The notes under the pieces: model-generated
What the model was told of the DNA's origin: nothing
What the model saw: only the letters and a program-made list of their open reading frames with translations
Database searches by the model: none
Assembly: GCF_000334895.1 (NCBI RefSeq)
Contig: NZ_BAFM01000001.1
Span: forward strand, 186,001 to 250,000
Direction: 5' to 3'
DNA length: 64,000 nucleotides
From: Halococcus agarilyticus
GTDB taxonomy: Archaea > Halobacteriota > Halobacteria > Halobacteriales > Halococcaceae
Part shown: one piece after another, positions 34,149 through 41,805 of the stretch
How the letters are laid out: every line of letters begins with the position of its first letter
Position numbering within the stretch: the stretch's first letter is position 1
Position numbers and translations under genes: made by a program

Positions 34149-34697
34149 ATGTCCCTCGCAACCGATACCAGGCAAGCGGTCCGGCGGAACCCGTTCGTCC
34201 ATACTGCACTCCGCGCTGGGGTATTGAACTACGCCGCCGCCGCCCGCTTCCTCGACGTGGGCGAGACCGACGCCGTCGTGGCCGCACTCCGGCGCTACGC
34301 CGAGGACCTCCCCGAGTACGAGACCGCAACCCACGAAGCCCGAGTGACGATGCGGAGCGGGCTCGGCATCGAGGGCGGGAGCGACTCCGAGAGCCACGAA
34401 ATCGACGACGAGGACGACAGGAATGGCGAGGACGCGCTGCTCGCGGTCGGCGGAGCCGGGCTCGTCGACGGCGGCTCGCTGACGGGCGTCCTCGCGACCG
34501 GCGACGTCGACGCCCGGGCGCTCGCAAGTGCGCTCGATCGCCTGGCGGTCGCGGACGTCGGCGTCGCCGCGGCGGGCGTCGCGGGCGGGGCCCTGGTCGT
34601 GGCGGTCGAGCGCCGCGACGGACCTGACACTGTCCGGATCGTCGAGGACGCGCTGGCAGCGGTTCCCGAGCCGACGACCCGGAGTCCGACGGATTGA
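34149..34697 (+). CDS. Conserved haloarchaeal protein with C-terminal ACT-like half, unknown
   Basis: 182 residues. The N-terminal half (RQAVRRNPFVHTALRAGVLNYAAAARFL, then AVVAALRRYAED) reads as helices, with a small HTH-like look. The C-terminal half (VGGAGLVDGGSLTGVLATGDVDARALASALDRLA, then AAAGVAGGALVVAVERRDG) shows a beta-alpha pattern like an ACT-type sensor. The combination suggests a small regulator but is not decisive. It lies 26 bp upstream of cysS on the same strand, so co-transcription is likely. Confidence 0.72.
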   Translation: MSLATDTRQAVRRNPFVHTALRAGVLNYAAAARFLDVGETDAVVAALRRYAEDLPEYETATHEARVTMRSGLGIEGGSDSESHEIDDEDDRNGEDALLAVGGAGLVDGGSLTGVLATGDVDARALASALDRLAVADVGVAAAGVAGGALVVAVERRDGPDTVRIVEDALAAVPEPTTRSPTD

Positions 34698-34723
34698 AAC
34701 GCCGGCCCGCGTAGGAGAGAGTG

Positions 34724-36229
34724 ATGACGCTGCGCGTGACGAACACGCTCTCCGGGGAGCAGGAGCCGTTCGAGCCACAAGATCCCGACGAGGTGCTCCT
34801 CTACGTCTGTGGGCTCACGGTGTACGACCCGGCACACCTCGGCCACGCGCGCCTGTGGGTCCACGCCGACGTCATGGACCGCTGGCTCTCCTATCGCGGC
34901 TACGACGTGCGCCACGTCGAGAACTTCACCGACGTGAACGAGAAGATCGTCGCGCGGATCGGGGCGGAGGGACACGGCGACTCGGAGGCGGCGGTCGCCC
35001 GCAAGTACATCCGCGAGACCCTGCGGGACATGCGCTCGCTCAACCTCAAGCGCGCGGAGGTCTACCCACGGGTCTCGGCGCACGTTCCCGAGATCGTCGA
35101 CCTCGTGGAGACCCTGATCGAGAAGGGGTACGCCTACGAATCGAGTGGATCAGTGTACTTCGACGTCACGGCCTTCGAGGACTACGGCAAGCTCTCGAAC
35201 CACGACATCGACGAGATCGAAGCGCAGGGCGATCCCGACGAACGCGGCGAGAAGCGCCACCCCGCCGATTTCGCGCTCTGGAAGGCCGGGGCCGAGTCCC
35301 CCGAAGACCTCACGGAGCACCGACCGGCGGACGCCGACCCGCTCTCTGAACCGAGCGGCGAGACGTGGGAGTCGCCGTGGGGCGAGGGCCGGCCCGGGTG
35401 GCACATCGAGTGCTCGGCGATGAGCATGGCGACGTTGGGGGAGACCCTCGACATCCACGTCGCCGGTCAGGACATCGCGTTCCCGCACAACGAGAACGAG
35501 ATCGCCCAGAGCGAGGCCGCCACCGGGGAACGGTTCGCGCGCTACTGGCTCCACGTCCGGCTGCTCGAAACCGGCGGCGAGAAGATGAGTTCGAGCCTCG
35601 GGAACTACGCCACCGTCGAGGCGGCGGTCGCGGAGCTCGGCACGAACGCTCTGCGAACGTTCCTGCTTTCTGCGTCGTACGGTCAGCGACAGACCTACAG
35701 CGACGCCACCGTCGAGGAGGCCACGGAGCGCTGGGAGCGCCTCGACCGCGCCCACGAGCGGTGCGTCGCGGCCATCGACGGCCCCGACGCGGGGGCGAAG
35801 GTCGAGGACAGCGAACTCCGGGAGGCGGTCGCGGACGCTCGGGAGGCCTTCGAGACCGCGATGGACGACGACTTCAACACCCGAGAAGCGCTGTCGGCGC
35901 TGTCGGAGATCGCGACCGCTCTCAACGCCCACCTCGACGCGGAGGGGTCCTACGATTACCGGGGACTCAGGGCGGCGGTCGAGGCGTTCGAGGAGCTCGG
36001 TGGCGGCGTGCTCGGCCTGGCGTTCAGCGACGACGACACCGAGGGTGACGTGCGCCTCGCCGACGAGCTGGTCGAGCTCGTGCTCGACGTGCGCGAGTCC
36101 GAGCGCGCGGCGGGCAACTACGACCGGGCCGACGCCCTTCGGGCCGACCTCGAAGCACTCGGGGTGGCGATCGAGGACACCGACGACGGCCCCCGATTCG
36201 ACGTTGAGGAGTCGGTCGAATCGCGATAA
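34724..36229 (+). CDS. cysS: Cysteinyl-tRNA synthetase
   Basis: 501 residues from the ATG at 34724; a GTG directly before it is in frame, but ATG is the better start. Class I synthetase motifs are present: HLGH at 38-41 (HIGH) and KMSSS at 287-291. The catalytic zinc ligands include the first Cys of the YVCGLTVYD start and the Cys/His pair in GWHIECSAM. The C-terminal helical anticodon-binding part ends in a normal DALRADLEALGVAIED region. It charges tRNA-Cys. Confidence 0.96.
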   Translation: MTLRVTNTLSGEQEPFEPQDPDEVLLYVCGLTVYDPAHLGHARLWVHADVMDRWLSYRGYDVRHVENFTDVNEKIVARIGAEGHGDSEAAVARKYIRETLRDMRSLNLKRAEVYPRVSAHVPEIVDLVETLIEKGYAYESSGSVYFDVTAFEDYGKLSNHDIDEIEAQGDPDERGEKRHPADFALWKAGAESPEDLTEHRPADADPLSEPSGETWESPWGEGRPGWHIECSAMSMATLGETLDIHVAGQDIAFPHNENEIAQSEAATGERFARYWLHVRLLETGGEKMSSSLGNYATVEAAVAELGTNALRTFLLSASYGQRQTYSDATVEEATERWERLDRAHERCVAAIDGPDAGAKVEDSELREAVADAREAFETAMDDDFNTREALSALSEIATALNAHLDAEGSYDYRGLRAAVEAFEELGGGVLGLAFSDDDTEGDVRLADELVELVLDVRESERAAGNYDRADALRADLEALGVAIEDTDDGPRFDVEESVESR

Positions 36230-36300
36230 GGGGATGACTCGGTGGGTCGTGAACGCTGTCCTCGGAGCGAACTCCCGAACAGTGGTTCGACGTCGCGAGG

Positions 36301-36588
36301 TCAGATATCGTCGACGAGTTCGCCGATCCGTTCCAGTGGGAGCGTCCGCATCGTGTTCGTGTCGAGACCGTGGCGCTCGATGGCCTGCGAGACTTGAAAC
36401 GCCGTTTCGCCGCTCTCGACCTCGAAGGCGAGATGGAAGTCGTAGTCCCCGAGAACCACGTACGTCTGGAGGATTTCGCCGCCGAGGCCTTCGATGTCCT
36501 CGCGGATGGTTCCCCAGACCGATACCAGCTCCTGGGGGTTCTGGAACTCGTCCTCGTTCACGTCGATGCGGGCGATGTAACTGGGCAT
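36301..36588 (-). CDS. GYD/Lrp-ligand-like small dimeric alpha-beta protein
   Basis: 95 residues from the ATG at 36588. The sequence follows the GYD-type ferredoxin-like barrel: MPSYIARIDVNEDEFQNPQE, VVLGDYDFHLAFEVESGET, then RTLPLERIGELV. The closing motif LGDYDFHLAFE is the family signature. There is no DNA-binding domain. Such small proteins dimerise and bind ligands, but no function is known here. It is convergent with cysS, 71 bp away. Confidence 0.75.
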   Translation of the reverse strand: MPSYIARIDVNEDEFQNPQELVSVWGTIREDIEGLGGEILQTYVVLGDYDFHLAFEVESGETAFQVSQAIERHGLDTNTMRTLPLERIGELVDDI

Positions 36589-37014
36589 GGTCGTTGTTCG
36601 GGCCGCGACCCTAAAACCACAAGCCCTGAACGAACACGAATCCGCCCGGCGGGAGGGGACCCTTCGGAGGATGTCACGCAACGGAGGCCCTCCGGTGCGC
36701 CAGGCGTGCTGGAGTCCGAAGTCCCGTGAACCGTTCTCGGTCAGCCCCGACAGACGGACGGCCTTGGATATCCACTCTCCTTCCCCGCCTTGGTAGGTCT
36801 ACGTACAGGAGATACGCTCACAGCATCGGGTCGGTCGCACGATCCGAGTGGCGAGCACGAGTTCGACGTCCGGCTCGGACGACTCGTTAGTCGGAATCGT
36901 GATAAAACGTGATTCGACATCAGCTACTGCCCGCATCGCTCGTCGTCACGGGCACGATGTCGGCCCGACAGCCGGACTCGCGCCGAAGAGTGTTCGGCCG
37001 GCATCACTGTTCCA
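36589..37014. other. Intergenic region without a gene
   Basis: I see no convincing gene in these 426 bp. Plus-strand AT-rich words (tggatatcc near 36770, gtgataaaacg near 36900) could be promoters for short transcripts, but no reading frame downstream has haloarchaeal coding character. Confidence 0.45.
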
Positions 37015-37287
37015 TCAGCGCCGGTCGAGCTGCTCCAGTGCTTCGTCGAGATGGCGCTGGCTGTCGGCATCGCGGGCGAGCACCGTCCGTTTCCACGCAC
37101 CGTCCTCGAAGGCGAGATCGATCACCGTGCGGTCGGCGAGAGCCACGGCTCGTTCGAGGCCATCGTTCCGGACGGTGTGTTCGCGGGAGGCGAGTTCGAT
37201 GAACCCGTCCACGATGGTGCGTGCTCTGAGTCGCTCGATATCGGCCCGCTTCAGCGGGCGGGAGGGCAGCGGATCGAGCAGTTCCAT
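37015..37287 (-). CDS. Small conserved haloarchaeal protein, unknown
   Basis: 90 residues from the ATG at 37287. It reads MELLDPLPSRPLKRADIERL, then RTIVDGFIELASREHTVRNDG, RTVIDLAFEDGAWKRTVLAR and a helical C-terminus (HLDEALEQLDRR). The composition and the 'acidic-hydrophobic' rhythm are typical coding sequence. The pattern (helix, strand, strand, helix) gives no named family. It starts the regulatory island and lies upstream of none of its regulators on the same strand. Confidence 0.6.
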   Translation of the reverse strand: MELLDPLPSRPLKRADIERLRARTIVDGFIELASREHTVRNDGLERAVALADRTVIDLAFEDGAWKRTVLARDADSQRHLDEALEQLDRR

Positions 37288-37441
37288 GGCTACACGAGCG
37301 TTGGATCCGCAGCGACAAGCACTCTCGGCTGGAACGGCGAAGGCGTTTTTATACCCTCTCGACAGGGACGGCATTGCCGGCTCTGGCCGCAGCTCTCGAT
37401 GCCCGTCTCGGCGGTGGGTGATCGCCGTGGCCGGACGGCGG

Positions 37442-37633
37442 CTACTCGCGGCGTCGTTTCTCGATCTCGGTGATCTCGACCGTCCAGTCCGGGACGTCCG
37501 TCGACGGATGGCGCACGTCGATGCCGCCGTCGGGATCGATGTGGTTGTCGTGGGCGGCGTGGACGAGTGTCTCGACTAGCGTTTCGAACTCCGCTCGTGT
37601 CGTTGGATCGAACTCGGAGTCACGAAGTGGCAT
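37442..37633 (-). CDS. Small 'PDWTVEI'-type haloarchaeal protein, near HTH-10 gene
   Basis: 63 residues. After a helical start (TTRAEFETLVETLVHAAHDN) come GGIDVRHPSTDVPDWTVEIT and a lysine/arginine end. The same plan, helix then GxxxVRxP---PDWTVEI-EI, is seen in the protein at 38766-38963, so the two are paralogues. I remember small haloarchaeal proteins ending in this 'PDW/YxVEI' motif but know no function. It follows the HTH-10 gene at 37752-38426 by 118 bp on the same strand, which suggests a linked pair. Confidence 0.65.
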   Translation of the reverse strand: MPLRDSEFDPTTRAEFETLVETLVHAAHDNHIDPDGGIDVRHPSTDVPDWTVEITEIEKRRRE

Positions 37634-37751
37634 CGTCCTTCGCTGTCGACATCTACGAGATGTCGAACCATCGAGGTTCGGCTTCGACAGCGAAGGGTTT
37701 TATCAATCGTCGCATCACGCCGGGCTTCAGGCGGGACGGGGGAGCCGTCGA

Positions 37752-38426
37752 TCACTCCCGGTGGCCCGAAAGCGACGTGTCGGCCGCGGTGAGCAGCGTC
37801 GCCGTGATGAGGGACGACTCGCCGCGGCGGAGCCGCTGTGACACCGCCGAGTCGGAGACCCCGAGCGTCTCGCCGAGTTCGCTGATCGTGGTTCCGCGGG
37901 GAATCGAGAAGTAGCCCCCGTCGTAGGCCGCGGTGAGTGTCTCCTTTTGATCCGTCGTCAACCCGAACCGCGACCGCGACGCCGCCTCGACCGGGTTGTG
38001 TACTCGGTCCAGTTCCATGTCGACGCCGTCCTCGATCCCGGCGCGATAGAACGCCGACAGCGAGTCGTACTCCGGAAAGCGGAGCTGGAACTGCCACTCG
38101 TCGTCGGTGCCGACCGCCTCCAGCACGGCCACCTCGTACGCCACGAGATTGGCGAGGAAACTGTCGACGTCCTCGGTCCACTCGATCCGGAACAGCACCC
38201 GATCGTCGAACGCATCGACCTGCGTGACGGCTTCGACCACCGGCTCCTCGCCGAGTGCGGCTTCCGCAGTGTCGGCATCCGTCGCCTCGATCCAGAAGTA
38301 AGGTAAGGCGAGGCCGCTCGATGGAACCAGCTGTTCGATCTCGATGCGGTCGGCCGGCACGGCCCGCATCGTCTCGCCCAACACGAAGTCCTCGCTCGGG
38401 ATCGTGATATCGGCGATGACCGTCAC
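37752..38426 (-). CDS. HTH-10 (Bat-type) transcriptional regulator, paralogue 1
   Basis: 224 residues from a GTG at 38426, chosen because it gives the family start TVIADITIPSEDF. The first about 150 residues are the BAT 'GAF/HTH-associated' domain (VLGETMRAVPADRIEIEQL, then WQFQLRFPEYDSLSAFYRAG). The last 65 residues are the HTH_10 domain: LTTDQKETLTAAYDGGYFSI, PRGTTISELGETLGVSDSAV, then SQRLRRGESSL. No membrane or PAS domain is present. The regulator would act on DNA in the cytoplasm. It is one of three HTH-10 genes within 3.3 kb. A small 'PDWTVEI' protein gene follows it on the same strand. Confidence 0.85.
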   Translation of the reverse strand: MTVIADITIPSEDFVLGETMRAVPADRIEIEQLVPSSGLALPYFWIEATDADTAEAALGEEPVVEAVTQVDAFDDRVLFRIEWTEDVDSFLANLVAYEVAVLEAVGTDDEWQFQLRFPEYDSLSAFYRAGIEDGVDMELDRVHNPVEAASRSRFGLTTDQKETLTAAYDGGYFSIPRGTTISELGETLGVSDSAVSQRLRRGESSLITATLLTAADTSLSGHRE

Positions 38427-38765
38427 CGCCCTGCCTCGGGAGAACGACGCTCGTCGAACCGCGTAGAGTGGGCTATGACTGCCAGTCGAACCATGGACGG
38501 GTGTCGTCCCGGCATGGATATCAAGGTTGTTCATCTGGGGGGAGTCGTCGGCTGGCGATCCGCCAGCGCGCCGGACGCGCCGTGTGCGGACGGCACACAT
38601 GGACATCCAGTTGGAAGGTTTATCCCACGAGGGACAGTAAGGAAGACACGAAGCACGACTCCGAACACGATCCCTGTTTCACAGTGCCGGGTGCCGCTCG
38701 GTGCCGTGATCCTCTCATGTGGAACCTCCGTGTTCCAGCACGACTTCACACCGGAGGACCCACCG
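38427..38765. other. Divergent intergenic region of the HTH-10 island
   Basis: No gene is supported. A box A-like ggtttatcc (38617-38625) faces the plus-strand gene at 38766. A Shine-Dalgarno-like GGAGG (38753-38757) lies eight bases before its ATG, so that gene seems to have a leader of about 110 nt, unlike most leaderless genes here. The rest of the gap also serves the minus-strand HTH-10 gene. Confidence 0.5.
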
Positions 38766-38963
38766 ATGACATCATCAGGCCCGCGGAACGGCCGCATGAC
38801 CGAAGCAGAGTTCGTCGCCGGACTCGACCGACTCGTCGCCGAGGCGCGTGACGCGAACGTCTCGATCGAGGGCGCGTACAACGTCCGCTCGCCGCGTCCC
38901 GCCGACCCGGATTACACCGTCGAGGTCTCGGAGATCGCCGACAGGCACCGACTGATCGAGTGA
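38766..38963 (+). CDS. Small 'PDYTVEV'-type haloarchaeal protein, near HTH-10 gene
   Basis: 65 residues from the ATG at 38766; a second in-frame ATG at 38796 is possible. The sequence MTEAEFVAGLDRLVAEARDA forms a helix and is followed by NVSIEGAYNVRSPRPADPDY and TVEVSEIADRHRLIE. It is a paralogue of the protein at 37442-37633. An HTH-10 gene starts 204 bp downstream on the same strand. The GGAGG at 38753-38757 supports the start. The function is unknown. Confidence 0.65.
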   Translation: MTSSGPRNGRMTEAEFVAGLDRLVAEARDANVSIEGAYNVRSPRPADPDYTVEVSEIADRHRLIE

Positions 38964-39167
38964 GGAGACGTGGAAGGGAACCGCGACGAGCAGCCCCGTC
39001 GGTGTCTGCGCCCGATATGAACGGCTTGGATCTCAAAGCCAGCGTTACTTGATACGTCCGTTCCAACGGCGACCACCAGCAGACGTGAGCCGGATCGAAC
39101 GAACTGTCGGGAGGGGAGCTGATTTACGCATGGACCACTGGCGAGTACGTACGAACAGGGAGGGAGT

Positions 39168-39821
39168 GTGAGCGTCATCATCGAAATCGCGGTGCCGGCG
39201 GCGGAGTTCGCGCTCGGTCGATCGCTCGAGAGCATCGAGAGCACGCAGTTCGAACTCGAACGCATGGTGCCGACCACCGACGCGGTCGTCCCGTTTTTCT
39301 GGGCGCACGACGCCGACCCCGCGGCGCTCGAAACCACCCTCGAAGCCGACGAGGACGTCATCGGCGTCCGGATGCTCGACGAACTCGACAGCAGAACCCT
39401 GTTCCGCGTCGAGTGGGTCCCCGATATCAACGGTCTCGTCCGGAGCATCATCGAGCACGATGCGGCGATCCTCGAAGCGATCGGCACGAACGACCGCTGG
39501 GAGTTCCAGCTCCGCTTTCCAGACGATACCAGCGTCTCGACGTTCCGGACGACTCTCGGCGAGTCGGACGTCACCTTCGAGCTCCGGCGGATGTACAACC
39601 CCGACGACCCCGAAACCGACGTCTCGGGACTGACGCCCGCCCAGCGCGAGACGCTGTTGCTGGCGCTCGAAGGGGGGTACTTCTCGATTCCCCGCGAGAC
39701 CAACCTCGTGGAGCTCGCCGACGAGCTCGACATCTCGGACCAGGCGGTCAACGAACGGATGCGCCGGGGGATGACCAAACTCGTCGCGGCGTCGCTGACT
39801 GCGGGTTCCGACGCCGAGTGA
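39168..39821 (+). CDS. HTH-10 (Bat-type) transcriptional regulator, paralogue 2
   Basis: 217 residues from a GTG at 39168 with GGAGG (39158-39163) a few bases upstream. The BAT-type N-domain reads VIIEIAVPAAEFALGRSLES, and WEFQLRFPDDTSVSTFRTTL recurs at the same relative place as in paralogue 1. The C-terminal HTH_10 domain has LTPAQRETLLLALEGGYFSI, PRETNLVELADELDISDQAV, then NERMRRGMTKL. It is about 40% like paralogue 1 by eye. It has no membrane segments and acts on DNA. Confidence 0.86.
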   Translation: MSVIIEIAVPAAEFALGRSLESIESTQFELERMVPTTDAVVPFFWAHDADPAALETTLEADEDVIGVRMLDELDSRTLFRVEWVPDINGLVRSIIEHDAAILEAIGTNDRWEFQLRFPDDTSVSTFRTTLGESDVTFELRRMYNPDDPETDVSGLTPAQRETLLLALEGGYFSIPRETNLVELADELDISDQAVNERMRRGMTKLVAASLTAGSDAE

Positions 39822-40189
39822 ACCGATGCGGTTCGCCGGTTTTCGTTGCGTCACGATGCTCGGCGGATCGTGGTCGACGGTGAACGGCACGGACTACCGT
39901 CCGACAGCTTCACGGACCGGGGAAAAACCCACCGAGCGCGGTCTCGACGTGGTTCGGCTCGTCCGCGAGGTCGTGCCCTTCGGCGTCCATAGTGGGCCGT
40001 GCTGACGGGGAGGCGAAACATGGGTGGCCTGCATGGATGTCGAGACGGACGAGTACCCGACGGCCCCGGTGTCGACACGAGACGACTGTCGGCCGACAGT
40101 AGGCGAAGCCGACACGGAAGATCGGCCTTGACACCCATGTCTCAGTACCTTCCCGACGGCGAAAGTACCCACGTTGGGAGGAAGATCGC
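39822..40189. other. Intergenic region of the HTH-10 island
   Basis: No confident gene is present. Two very short frames are of low value: a 26-codon one on the minus strand (39910-39990), and a 32-codon one on the plus strand (40033-40131) encoding an acidic peptide. Neither has a promoter I trust. An AT-poor, hairpin-poor stretch is otherwise visible. Confidence 0.4.
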
Positions 40190-40354
40190 ATGCCATACTG
40201 CCAGAACTGCGAGTCGTTCGTGACCGACCAGTACGCGCGGGTGTTCGCACCACCCGGGATACACGGCGTGCGCGTCTGTCCGCAGTGCGAGGACAAACTC
40301 CGCGAAGGAGCCGAGGTCCGCGAGGCCCACTCGCCTCGCCACACCAATGACTGA
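40190..40354 (+). CDS. Small zinc-ribbon protein overlapping an HTH-10 gene
   Basis: 54 residues. It has two CxxC pairs: CQNC near the N-terminus and CPQC in the middle, with the segment ARVFAPPGIHGVR between them and a basic-acidic end (EDKLREGAEVREAHS). It is a four-cysteine zinc-ribbon-like protein of a size found in many haloarchaeal regulatory loci. Its last eight bases overlap the start of the HTH-10 gene at 40347, so the two are co-translated. A partnership with that regulator is a fair inference and recalls, from memory, the bat-brz pair of Halobacterium. Confidence 0.7.
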   Translation: MPYCQNCESFVTDQYARVFAPPGIHGVRVCPQCEDKLREGAEVREAHSPRHTND

Positions 40355-41063
40355 ACGTGTCGGGACAGTGAGCCCACCGGAACCGCAGTCCCTCTCGGCG
40401 TCCACGAGCGCGAGCACCGCGCGGTTCGCCATCCCGGCCGAGAAGTTCGCGCTCGCCGACCTGTTCGAGCGCGTGTCCGACGCGCGCGTCGAGTGTGAAC
40501 CCGCGGTCGCCAACCCCGACGACCACGCCCTGCTGGTGGTGCGGGCCGACGGGCACGAGCGGTCGGTCGACGCCGGGGTTCGATCCGATCCGGGCGTCGG
40601 GGCGGCCGAGCGGTTCGGCGAGCGTGCGGACGGCTGGACGTACCGAGTGACGTGGGCGGGGCGTCCTCGCCGGATCATTCGGCGGCTCGTCGCCGCGGAC
40701 GTCACGCTCCTGTCGATGCGAGGGCGGGGCGGCCGGTGGAAGCTCAGAGTGCTGGCCGCCGATCGGGACGGGGTCGCCGAGGCCCACGACGTCCTCGACG
40801 ATCTCGACTGTGCAGCCGAGTGCCGGATGGTTTCAGCCTTCGACGGCGAGGGGACGAGCCACGCCGGGCTGAGCGACGAGCAGCGAGAGGCGCTCGTCAC
40901 GGCGTTCGAGGCCGGCTATTACAACGTTCCGCGGGACGCCACGGCGAACGAACTCGCAGCGGACCTCGGCATCAGCCATCAGGCGCTCTCCGAACGGTTC
41001 CGGCGCGCGTGCGAGCATCTCGTCGAAACTGAACTCGTTTTCGGCGACACCGATCGTTTGTAA
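40347..41063 (+). CDS. HTH-10 (Bat-type) transcriptional regulator, paralogue 3
   Basis: 238 residues. After a Ser-rich start comes the BAT-type domain (TARFAIPAEKFALADLFERV, then WKLRVLAADRDGVAEAHDVL). The C-terminal HTH_10 has LSDEQREALVTAFEAGYYNV, PRDATANELAADLGISHQAL, then SERFRRACEHL. It is more diverged from paralogues 1 and 2 than they are from each other. It overlaps the small zinc-ribbon gene upstream and is followed 18 bp later by a second zinc-ribbon gene, so a three-gene unit is likely. Confidence 0.85.
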   Translation: MTERVGTVSPPEPQSLSASTSASTARFAIPAEKFALADLFERVSDARVECEPAVANPDDHALLVVRADGHERSVDAGVRSDPGVGAAERFGERADGWTYRVTWAGRPRRIIRRLVAADVTLLSMRGRGGRWKLRVLAADRDGVAEAHDVLDDLDCAAECRMVSAFDGEGTSHAGLSDEQREALVTAFEAGYYNVPRDATANELAADLGISHQALSERFRRACEHLVETELVFGDTDRL

Positions 41064-41080
41064 AACATCGCTCCGAAACC

Positions 41081-41200
41081 ATGTCAGAAACCGATCCAAA
41101 GGACGGCGATGACTTGACTCGAGAATGCAGCAGTTGCGGTGATTCGGTGCTATCGGTGTATCTCGAAGACGGACTGTGTCACCAGTGCCGGCGGGAATGA
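41081..41200 (+). CDS. Very small zinc-ribbon protein after an HTH-10 gene
   Basis: 39 residues (40 codons with stop) read directly from the sequence. There are two cysteine pairs: CSSC at residues 16-19 and CHQC at 33-36, with an acidic start MSETDPKDGDDLTR. The spacing makes a compact zinc-binding unit. It starts 18 bp after the HTH-10 stop on the same strand. Its unusual brevity means it was easily missed. The function is unknown; a partner or regulator of the HTH-10 protein is possible. Confidence 0.6.
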   Translation: MSETDPKDGDDLTRECSSCGDSVLSVYLEDGLCHQCRRE

Positions 41201-41395
41201 CTCAGAACTCACGACAGCGAAACCGTCTCGGCTGGAAAAGGAACCGAAAACCAAAGCGGAAGAGCCCCCGTCTGCCCATGCTGGTCCCCTCGATCTGTCG
41301 ATCCCCCACACCGTCCAGCGGTCCGCCACGGCCCAGCGAGGCCGTCGGCCGAACACCGAAACACCCGTAGTCTGCCGAGACGATGGAAGGAACGA

Positions 41396-41803
41396 ATGAA
41401 CTCCGGCGAACACTTCCTGCTGAGCGTTCCGGTGGTCGGGCGGGTACTCGCGGCGATCGGCGATCGCTACTCCCCGCGTCAACGAGCGGCGCTCGCGGGT
41501 TACGGACTCGGGCTCGGCGTACTGATCGACCTCGATCACTTCGTGCTCGCCAGGCTCCGCGTCGGCGACTGGCGGCACGTCCGGAACTGCCTCCGGGACC
41601 CGAAGCGGGTGTTCTTCGAGCAGGACAGCATGTTCGCGGGCACCGGCGAGATGGCGAAGCTCCGACTATTGAGTCACGTCGTCATTGCCGGTCCCCTCAC
41701 CGTGCTCACGGGACGGATCGACCGACGGCTCGGCGTTCTGACGGGCGCGATACTCTACGTCCACGTGCTCGCCGACCTCCTTCGGGACAACGAGATCGTC
41801 TGA
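41396..41803 (+). CDS. Small membrane-associated haloarchaeal protein, unknown
   Basis: 135 residues. It contains a glycine-rich hydrophobic stretch (QRAALAGYGLGLGVLIDLDH), and further hydrophobic runs near LLSHVVIAGPLTVLTG and LGVLTGAILYVHVLADLLRD. The DHFVLARL and SHVVIAG segments, with spaced His and Asp residues, recall the small membrane-bound metal-dependent hydrolase family (YdjM-like), but the match is loose. It is convergent with the aminotransferase, 2 bp apart. Confidence 0.6.
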   Translation: MNSGEHFLLSVPVVGRVLAAIGDRYSPRQRAALAGYGLGLGVLIDLDHFVLARLRVGDWRHVRNCLRDPKRVFFEQDSMFAGTGEMAKLRLLSHVVIAGPLTVLTGRIDRRLGVLTGAILYVHVLADLLRDNEIV

Positions 41804-41805
41804 GC

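Noticed and set aside
39910..39990. A 26-codon frame on the minus strand (MDAEGHDLADEPNHVETALG...)
   Set aside because: Very short, no promoter or ribosome-binding site that I trust, and no second case in the window.
40033..40131. A 32-codon acidic frame upstream of the zinc-ribbon gene
   Set aside because: Possible, but the length is at chance level for this composition and no start signal is seen.
41139..41399. An 86-codon frame between the zinc-ribbon gene and the membrane-protein gene
   Set aside because: It overlaps the 39-codon zinc-ribbon gene in another frame and its composition is not protein-like.
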